64,000 bases of DNA. Source: Tremella fuciformis (Eukaryota; Basidiomycota; Tremellomycetes; Tremellales; Tremellaceae). Each line of letters starts with the position of its first letter. Positions within the stretch are counted from its first letter, which is position 1. Positions 57,152 through 64,000 of this stretch are shown here, piece after piece. The stretch lies in NCBI GenBank assembly GCA_032768795.1, contig CP136496.1, positions 868,001-932,000 on the forward strand, given 5' to 3'. The notes under the pieces are model-generated. The model was not told where the DNA came from. It made no database searches and worked only from the letters and a program-made list of their open reading frames with translations. A program made the position numbers and the translations under genes.

Positions 57152-59056
57152 ATGACGCGCGACAACGAGCACGTCCCAACGGTGGCTGCGCTGCCGGACG
57201 CTGAGTCCGCTCCGGCCGACGCGAAGAAGCCGAAGATCTACCACCTCGACGGCCAGGCGGACGCGTCCTCGTCTGTTGCTGGGTCGGACAAGGGAGTCGC
57301 AGATGCCGATATCGTCCAGAATGGGGATGCAAGTGCTGGCGAAGAGCCGATCGACGACGGCGACGGAGGAGAGGTCCCGCCCACGCCTGTCATGGAGGCG
57401 GTGCCGCTGCCGGAGGAGGTGGAAGAGAAGGAGGAGTGGTTCGACCTAAAGATGTCGTGGTCGGGCAAGATTTATGACCTGCGCGTAGGCGGCAACGACA
57501 TGTCAGCTAGTTGACCTTGTCCATTCTGCTCAGCTGACGCCTTCAGGATCTTCGACTTCCGCGCGATGATCCAGTCGCTCACCAACGTGCCGCCCGTCCG
57601 GCAAAAGCTTATCGGTCTCACAAAGGGAAAGCTGGCCGCAGAGCTGGACCCCACGCGCTTCGGTTCAATCGGCGTGAAAGACGGCACCAAGTTCACGATG
57701 ATCGGGACCCCAGAAGACCTCAGCTTCAAGGATCCGCACCAGCTGAACCTGCCCGAGGTCAGGGACGACTTTGATATCCAGTACCCTAGTCACCTGGAAG
57801 GCAAAGGCCAGGTGGCGCCCGCAGAAGACCCGAGGAACATCAGGAGGGTCCAGCAGAAAGTCAGAGAGTGCCCCATCACCGTGAGTGCCAGCAAATGCGC
57901 GTACGATGCAGACGGCTGAGAGACAGGTGATGAACGAGCCCAGACCCGGCAAGCGGTTGCTGGTGCTGGATCTTGACTATAGTGACTAACATGTTGATCA
58001 TTCCTTGGAAGCCGCTCATGAACAGCTATGGTCGACACGAAACCTCTCCTCGCAGGGTCTCTTCCGGCTGACGAATGTGCACGGCCCGGTCTGCATGACT
58101 TCCTGGAACTGTCAGCTCTCAAAGACACCGCAAGATTCTCATACTGACAGAGTAGAGCATATGAGCACTACGACATCGTCATTTGGAGCCAGACGCATTG
58201 GCGCTGGGTCGAGAGCAAGCTTGTCGAGCTGGGCATCATTGGCGGCACCCGCAACTACAAGGTAGATCCTTTTAGACTTCGCAGGTATCTAGGGATGACA
58301 ACAAGGTTTGCTTCGTCGCGGATCGGACCTCAATGTTCCCCGTGAGGAGCTCTCCTGCTAGCTGACGTTGCGGCTCATCTTCAGATCTTCTCGCTCAAGA
58401 ATGGTCAGCCGTATAAGCACGAGTAGGTTTATCTCTCAGCCGTCATACCTTGCACGGAGCCGATGCGAAGGGTAAAGCCGCTGGCATACTTCTGGGCGTC
58501 GTTCCCGCAGTGGTCGCCGAAGAATGTGAGTCAAGAAGCCTCCAGTCCAGGCTGTGTCTGAGTGAGATCCTGAGTGACAGACCATCCATATTGACGATCT
58601 TTCGCGAAACTTTGCCTTGAATCCCGGTGAAGGATTGAGGGTATGCCTAGACCTGACTCACGTTGTCAAGCTGACTCGCAGATCCGAGCCTTCAACGAGG
58701 CCGGCACTTTGGTTGGGGTCCAAGACAGAGAGCTAGCTAGACTTGGCATCTATGTCAGTCGGATTGGCCCGCCTGTCACGTCGGAGCTAACAGACAGTTG
58801 ACGCACCTCGCCACGAATGTTGACGATTTTACGACGGTAGACCACTCTGTAAGCTGATCCTGGGCACAATGAACCTGGCTCACTCGGTAGAGATGGAAGA
58901 AAGGTCCACGACAGGGACCTCGCGCTCCGCGTGGTGCGCCTCCTTCGGCTGGACAGCCTGGGCCTCCTGCGGCATGACATTCACGACCTGGACGAGGTGA
59001 GACTGCATCGCATCTGCGTCACAACGCACAAACATAACGACTCTTGTTGTACATGA
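57152..59056 (+). CDS. UBLCP1-type ubiquitin-like domain CTD phosphatase
   Basis: After an acidic disordered N-terminus (MTRDNEHVPTVAAL), a ubiquitin-like domain begins WFDLKMSWSGKIYDLRV and includes FDFRAMIQSLTNVPPVRQKL and FTMIGTPEDLSF. The HAD phosphatase domain follows: RLLVLDLDYTMVDTKPL with catalytic DLDYT split by an intron, ARPGLHDFLELVYEHYDIVI, SQTHWRWVESKLVELGIIG, then NYKVCFVADRTSMF, PLAYFWASFPQWSPKNTIHI and DDLSRNFALNPGEGLRIRAF. At least eight short introns were followed. Human UBLCP1 binds the proteasome 19S subunit Rpn1 through the ubiquitin-like domain and dephosphorylates nuclear proteasomes. The stop is placed at 59056 by reading through after LLRHDIHDLDE; a final intron at 58997 (GTGAGA) is possible and would change only the last residues. 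Family confident, 3' end uncertain. Confidence 0.9.
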
Positions 59057-59337
59057 AGCCTTGTTGCATTGCACGATATGTAAAGTCGAGACAGGCTACC
59101 AGGCGAGGCTTGGCTAGACTGGGTCCTGAAATAAGGTTCAGGGCAAAGGTCGCGACGAAGCGGCCACCCCACACATGCAAAGTCCGTCTCGTACCCTCCC
59201 ACTCACCCACCACGACGGCGACCCACGTCGACTGTGATCTCTCTTCTCTCTCTTGCTCTGTCCACCCCAAGTGATCACCGCCCGCCATACCCCTCGAGAC
59301 GCCTAGGCTGGTAAGCGGGCTCCTCAGCCCAATTACC

Positions 59338-61688
59338 ATGCCTCTTCGCAACCTGTCGCCGCGCAACATTTCACCCAAGATGGCGCTTCCACGCAGCTTC
59401 TTGTCCACGGGCGGGCGGCGGTCCGGCGGCGCCAAGGCGGGCCTCATGCCGCTCTCCACGGGCTCCATGGGCGTGCCGCGGCCCATCCGGCGGCCCAAGA
59501 AGATCCTGTACCTCATCGGCATCTTCTTCCTGCTCTACTGGTTCGGCATCCGGCACGGCCTGGGCATCGAGCGCATCCCGCCCCCGCCGCTGGGCTTCGC
59601 CGCGCCCGGCGGGCGGCGCGGTAGGCGGTCGAGCCTCTTCTGGGGCAAGACGGGCATGGCAACGCTCCTGCCCAGCCGCCCGGGCCAGGCGGCCGAGCAC
59701 CCGTTCTACGAGCTCATGGAGCGCGCAGAGGAGCGCTGGAACGCGCTGCTCGCGAGCCAGTCGCAGACACTCGAGGCGGCCGTCGGCGAGTACAAGCACC
59801 GATATGGTATCGACCCGCCGCACGGCTTCGACCGGTGGTTCGAGTACGCCCGCTCGCGCGGCGTGGTCATCATGGATGAGTACGACGAGATGATGAAGAC
59901 CATCCTGCCCCATCACGCTCTCCAGCCCGCCGAGTTTCTGCGCCGCAGTGCCGCCCTTGAGGGCGGCGACTTCACGTATACCCTCGAGGTGGACCGCGAG
60001 GCGGAGACGGAAGTGCATGGCCCGCGGGCGCCCCATATTCGCCCCAAGCAGTATGCGCAGATGATCGAGACGTTCAGGCGCTTCTTGCCCGAGGGCTTCC
60101 GCCTCAAGGTCAGCGGCAGCGATCACGATACCGGCAGTCAGGTCATTGGGAAGGATCAGCAGGTCCGGGCTCTACAGCTCGTCAAGCAGGGCAAGTGTGA
60201 GTGGAAATGGGACCGGCGCCAGCAGGAAGCCTTTGCTGACTCCAGACTTTGACGAGGCGGAGCTCAAGGCGCTTGAGGATCCCAATAGGACACCGGCATG
60301 GGGATGGTTTGTCAGTCTTTCCTCGTTTCCCCTATGCGACTTGCTGAGTGGCAGAGCGCATGTCCGCTCGACTCTCCGGCCAATATCCGGCCTGGCGCTG
60401 AGAACGCGACCAACGAGATTCTGCGTGAGCTGGTCGACGACTGCGCCCCAGTATAGCTCATCACCAGCCAAATCGTTCATCCACGACCATCTGCCCACTA
60501 TGGACTTCTGCGACTTTCCCGAGCTCAAGCGCCTCCATGGAGCCATGTCGTAAGTCTGGGCCATGCTCAGTGGTCAAGAGAGGCATATTGATGGAAAGCA
60601 TCGACTTCAACGGCCGCTCCCAATCCGTCCTCAAGCCAGCTTTGGTCAACTCCAAATTCCCGAACGACTTGTCCTTCCAGCCGTCTCCCATGGAGGGCTA
60701 CCGCAATCTGTCGGGCAGCGACACAGACTCGTGGTACGCCCTGCGCGACTGGGAGGAGAAGACAGACAACCGTCTCTTCTGGCGCGGAAGCAGTACGGGC
60801 GGCTACAATGTTCAACGAGACTGGAAAGAGAGCCATCGCTTCCGCCTCCATCTCATGGTAAACGGCCCCAAGGGCGGAGACGCATGGTGGGCACAGCAGT
60901 CGCGCGACGTCATTATGCCTAAAGGAAACGGAGGCTACGAGACTGTTCGGCGGTGGGATCGTGTCCTGAGCAAGGCATATGTAGACGTCAAGCTCGCTGG
61001 CAAGCTGATCGGCGTGAGTGCTTCTCGGTCGAACTTCAAAAGCTGACGGTAAGATGCCCCACGAGCACCCACACCTCGGTGAGGAGATCATGCGCACGAT
61101 CGAATGGGGCTCGCAGGTCTGGCCTCAGCAGGCTGCCGCATTCAAGTACGCGCTCGATGTCGATGGCAACGGATGGTCTCAGCGTTTCCACCGTTTGCTC
61201 GCCCAGGGCAGCCCCGTGCTCAAATTCACCATGTTTCCAGAGTGGCACATGGAGCGTCTTAGTCGGTTGCCCCACACTTGCAGATATAGCTCTTCAGCTG
61301 ACAATCTAGTCCCCTGGTACCACTATATCCCACTCAAACCCGACTACTCTGACCTGTACGACATCATGGCGTTCTTTGTCGGACCAGTCGACGATCAGGG
61401 CAACATTGACGAGAGCAAAGGCCACGATGTGAGTTGCTATCCACATGGCACCTGAGTTAGCAGCTCAAGTGCAGTACCTAGCGAGGAAGATCGGCGAGGC
61501 TGGCCAAAAGTACGCCGAGCTGTACTGGTCATGGGCCGAGATGCAATCCTACGTGTGTTCAGCGTCATCATTGCACAACTCTGCTGACCCGGCAGATGTA
61601 TCGCCTGCTGCTCGAGCTGCGCCGGCTGCATGAGACAGATAGAGGGGCTTTCAACTTCAAGCTGCCGCCCAAGGGCAAAGGCGTCTAG
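59338..61688 (+). CDS. GT90 (CAP10-type) glycosyltransferase
   Basis: Start at 59338 (MPLRNLSPRNISPKMALP), followed by a basic stretch and one signal anchor (ILYLIGIFFLLYWFGIRHGL), a type II Golgi topology. The stem has HPFYELMERAEERWNALLAS and GEYKHRYGIDPPHGFDRWFE, a motif typical of fungal CAP10 proteins. The catalytic GT90 region (about 60400-61690) includes FIHDHLPTMDFCDFPELKRL, EEKTDNRLFWRGSSTGGYNV, the conserved WRG(S/A)xxG segment, AYVDVKLAGKLI, YALDVDGNGWSQRFHRLLAQ with the DxDG motif, and FFVGPVDDQGN, ending FNFKLPPKGKGV. In Cryptococcus, GT90 proteins (Cap10, Cxt1) add xylose to capsule polysaccharide and glycolipids; the acceptor here is unknown. Introns near 60197, 60548, 61014, 61288, 61427 and 61556 were placed by frame. 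Confidence 0.92.
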
Positions 61689-62311
61689 TTGACACCGAGG
61701 GTGGTTGGAATCTTGGGTCTCTTTCACGTACATTAGACTTGCATGCATCACACTCTGCATTTGACATGCCACTGATGATATTCGCCTAATCGGAAGTCGG
61801 GATCGGCTCCGATGGGGTTCCTTTGGGTCAGGGACGGATCGTCGGTTTTCCTTGTCAGAGGTCCGATAACGCCAACCCCCGCCTTGGTGAACATTTCACT
61901 GAAAACTCAGGGACAATCAACGCGCGATCCGAGCAAATTCCATGGTCGTCCCTCCCCCTCGCTGCTCCCCCCAATTCCATATTCCCTCGCTCCCACTTAC
62001 TTGGACACCCTTCCAAGCTACTTGGCAACCCCCCCTCACCCCCTCTCACTCGCTCCACGCACTCTCTTCTTCTACTGTCATCCAATCTCGACACCGTACT
62101 TACTCTACGACACCCAAAAAAGGCAGGCGAAGTAACACGCCCCAGTCTCAACAGTTGGCGGGAAGACCCGGGACACGTTTCGGTTTCGCTCTCGTTTTCG
62201 CTTTCGCACTGGCTCGATCGACCCCCACCGCCCCTTAGTAGATACATAGAGCAGGCCTCTGCGTCTCACCTCACCCGCACTCTCGTACTACACTACCTCA
62301 CTCCCATCGCC
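61689..62311 (+). promoter_or_regulatory. Promoter and C+T-rich leader of the desaturase gene
   Basis: 623 bases between the GT90 stop and the desaturase ATG. Bases about 61940-62100 are strongly C+T rich, and 62180-62210 has a repeated TTTCG-type run (CGGTTTCGCTCTCGTTTTCG). This is a plausible strong promoter or leader; no gene recognised. Confidence 0.5.
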
Positions 62312-63953
62312 ATGTCCGTCCGCCCCACCGCCGCTGGCGCCCAGATCGCCAAGGGCTCGGTCGAAAAGGCAGAGCTGCTGCGCGAGGCCGAAGAAAAGGA
62401 GCTCACAGAGGGCCAGAAGTGCGTTCCCTTCCGTCACCCAGCCCGCAGTGCGGATAGCCAGGGCTGACGCGCAGGTTCATCGTGCCCAACTTTACCGTCA
62501 AGCAGCTGCTCGACGCGATCCCCGCTCACTGCTTCCACCGCTCGGCCCTCCGATCGTCCCTGTACATCGTGCAGGACTTTGCGGCCATTGGCGCGTTTGT
62601 CTATGGATTCTACCACATCGACTCGTTCTTGACCAGGTTGTTAGTGCCCCCTCTCGCGTCGCTCCCTCCCTCAATCTCGAAAATCGCTGATAGCAGCTCG
62701 CTCCCCACTGCTGCGTGGTGGGCCGCCCGAGTCTCGCTTTACATCGCCTACATGCTCGCTACGGGTCTGTTCGGCACCGGCGTCTGGATCATCGGGTGAG
62801 CTAATTGCCTGTGACTATCATCTTCATGCTCACACCCAGTCACGAGTGCGGCCACCAGGGCTTCTCGCCCTCCAAGCGCATCAACAACTCGGTCGGATGG
62901 GTTCTTCACTCGGCTCTGCTCGTCCCGTACCACTCTTGGCGCATCTCGGTGAGTAGTCGGCAGGATGACCGAGTCGCCGAATTGAGTTCACTTGTAGCAC
63001 GGCCGGCACCACGCTGCCACCGGTCACCTGACCCGAGACGAGGTGTTCGTCCCCCGCACCCGTAAGGAGCTTGGCATCTCAGAGATTAAAGAGGACGGCG
63101 AGGTCCTTGGCATCAAGTGCGCACCGCTGATGTTCCATGGAACCCCAGCTGACCGCTCAGTGTGTCCGCCTTCCGTCAGATCGAGCTGCGCGAGGCTCTC
63201 GAGGAGTCGCCTATCATGACACTCTGGAACGCCTTCCTTCGCCAGGTCTTCGGCTGGCCGCTGTACCTCATCCGCAATGCCTCGGGTCAGCTGCACTACC
63301 CTGCCGGCACGAACCACTTCAACCCCAAGGCCGTCATCTTCAAGGCTCGCGAGTACTGGCAGATTATCGCCTCGGACGTCGGCATCGTGATCACCCTTTC
63401 AGCCCTTGGCTACTGGGCGTACAAGCGGTCTGTCGCCGAAGTCGCCCTCGTCTACTTCTTGCCGTACCTCTGGGTCAACCACTGGCTCGTGTTCATCACC
63501 TACCTCCAGCACACCGACCCAGTCCTGCCGCACTACTCGGCCGACAAGTGGACCTTTGCCCGCGGCGCCCTTGCTACCATTGACCGCGAGCTCATGGGTC
63601 CTATCGGCAAGCACGTCCTGCACGGGATTTGCGAGACCCACGTCGCCCACCACATCTCGAGCAAGATCCCGCACTACAACGCCTGGGAGGCCACAGCTGC
63701 GCTCAAGGAGTTCCTCGGCCCGCACTACCACCACACGACCGAGAGCATGTTTGTCTCGTTCTACAAGTCGTCTCGGGACTGCATCGTGAATCATTCGCTT
63801 CCCCTATAGATTCCAGACTGACTTCAGTTCGTCGAGGACGGGCAGGACATTGTCTTCTACAAGAACGCGGCAGGTCTTGCTCAGCGCGTCGCAGTAGAGG
63901 AGGGAGGCAACATTTCTGACTCGGGTATTGACATGTCGACCGAGTCCAAGTAG
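62312..63953 (+). CDS. FAD2: Delta-12 (oleate) fatty acid desaturase
   Basis: Start at 62312 ([20 protein letters not shown]). After a short intron comes [20 protein letters not shown], the N-terminal signature of membrane omega-6 desaturases. The three histidine boxes are present: HECGHQGF (intron just before it), [12 protein letters not shown] across another intron, and [15 protein letters not shown]. Membrane segments lie around [39 protein letters not shown] and [19 protein letters not shown]. The first residue after the second box is Ala rather than the more usual Ser (HAATGH for HSKTNN-like variants), still within family variation. The last exon begins [16 protein letters not shown] and ends at 63953. 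The ER enzyme uses cytochrome b5 electrons to convert oleate to linoleate on phospholipids. Product about 440 residues, normal for the family. Confidence 0.95.
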
Positions 63954-64000
63954 TTACACTCTTTCTTGTCTCACCACTCTCCCGCCTCCCGTGCCCAATG

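Noticed and set aside
59371..60126. Long minus-strand open frame opposite the GT90 gene
   Set aside because: It is a mirror of the strongly GC3-biased coding strand; no domain, start context or splice logic of its own.

Overview
The window is nuclear DNA of a filamentous or yeast-like fungus, most likely a basidiomycete and plausibly a tremellomycete. The signs are GC-rich codons, introns of about 42-60 nt with CTGAC/CTGAT-like branch sites just before CAG or TAG, C+T-rich leaders and very short first exons. The gene set agrees: a CSL transcription factor, a urease accessory protein, a CAP10-type (GT90) glycosyltransferase, an oleate desaturase and a Cch1 calcium channel. This placement is inference from gene content and was not checked by alignment. 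I see no transposase, reverse transcriptase, tRNA, rRNA or CRISPR array. Most exon joins were worked out by reading frame and splice sites.

Left part (1-22 kb): a Prm10/ThrE-family membrane protein (+); a long C-rich region; a CSL DNA-binding protein (+); a secreted parallel beta-helix protein with a C-terminal membrane anchor (-); an AT-richer non-coding block with stacked perfect hairpins; an eight-exon ubiquitin-conjugating enzyme (+); several unrecognised genes (13.6-18 kb); a DUF4203/TM7S3-like multi-span membrane protein (+); and riboflavin synthase (-).

Middle part (22-44 kb): the four-domain calcium channel Cch1 (+) converges on the FYVE-containing phosphatidylinositol-3-phosphate 5-kinase Fab1 (-). 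Then come UreD (-), a sphingoid long-chain-base kinase (+) and an AVT/SLC38-like amino acid transporter (-).

Right part (44-64 kb): a TMEM135-like protein (+); ubiquitin-eS31 fusion (-); a three-KH RNA-binding protein (+); a CSC1/OSCA-like channel (-); the Nem1-type phosphatase (+); a Mak32-like pfkB protein (-); a UBLCP1-type phosphatase (+); a GT90 glycosyltransferase (+); and a delta-12 fatty acid desaturase (+).

The genes do not form an operon or an obvious biosynthetic cluster. A loose theme is membrane lipid and ion homeostasis (Cch1, CSC1-like, Fab1, LCB kinase, Nem1, FAD2), but this may be chance. The least explained pieces are the hairpin block at 11.7-12.4 kb, the anchored beta-helix protein, the unrecognised genes at 13.6-18 kb, a predicted GC-AG intron in the Nem1 gene, and an upstream open frame ending one base before the CSL start codon.
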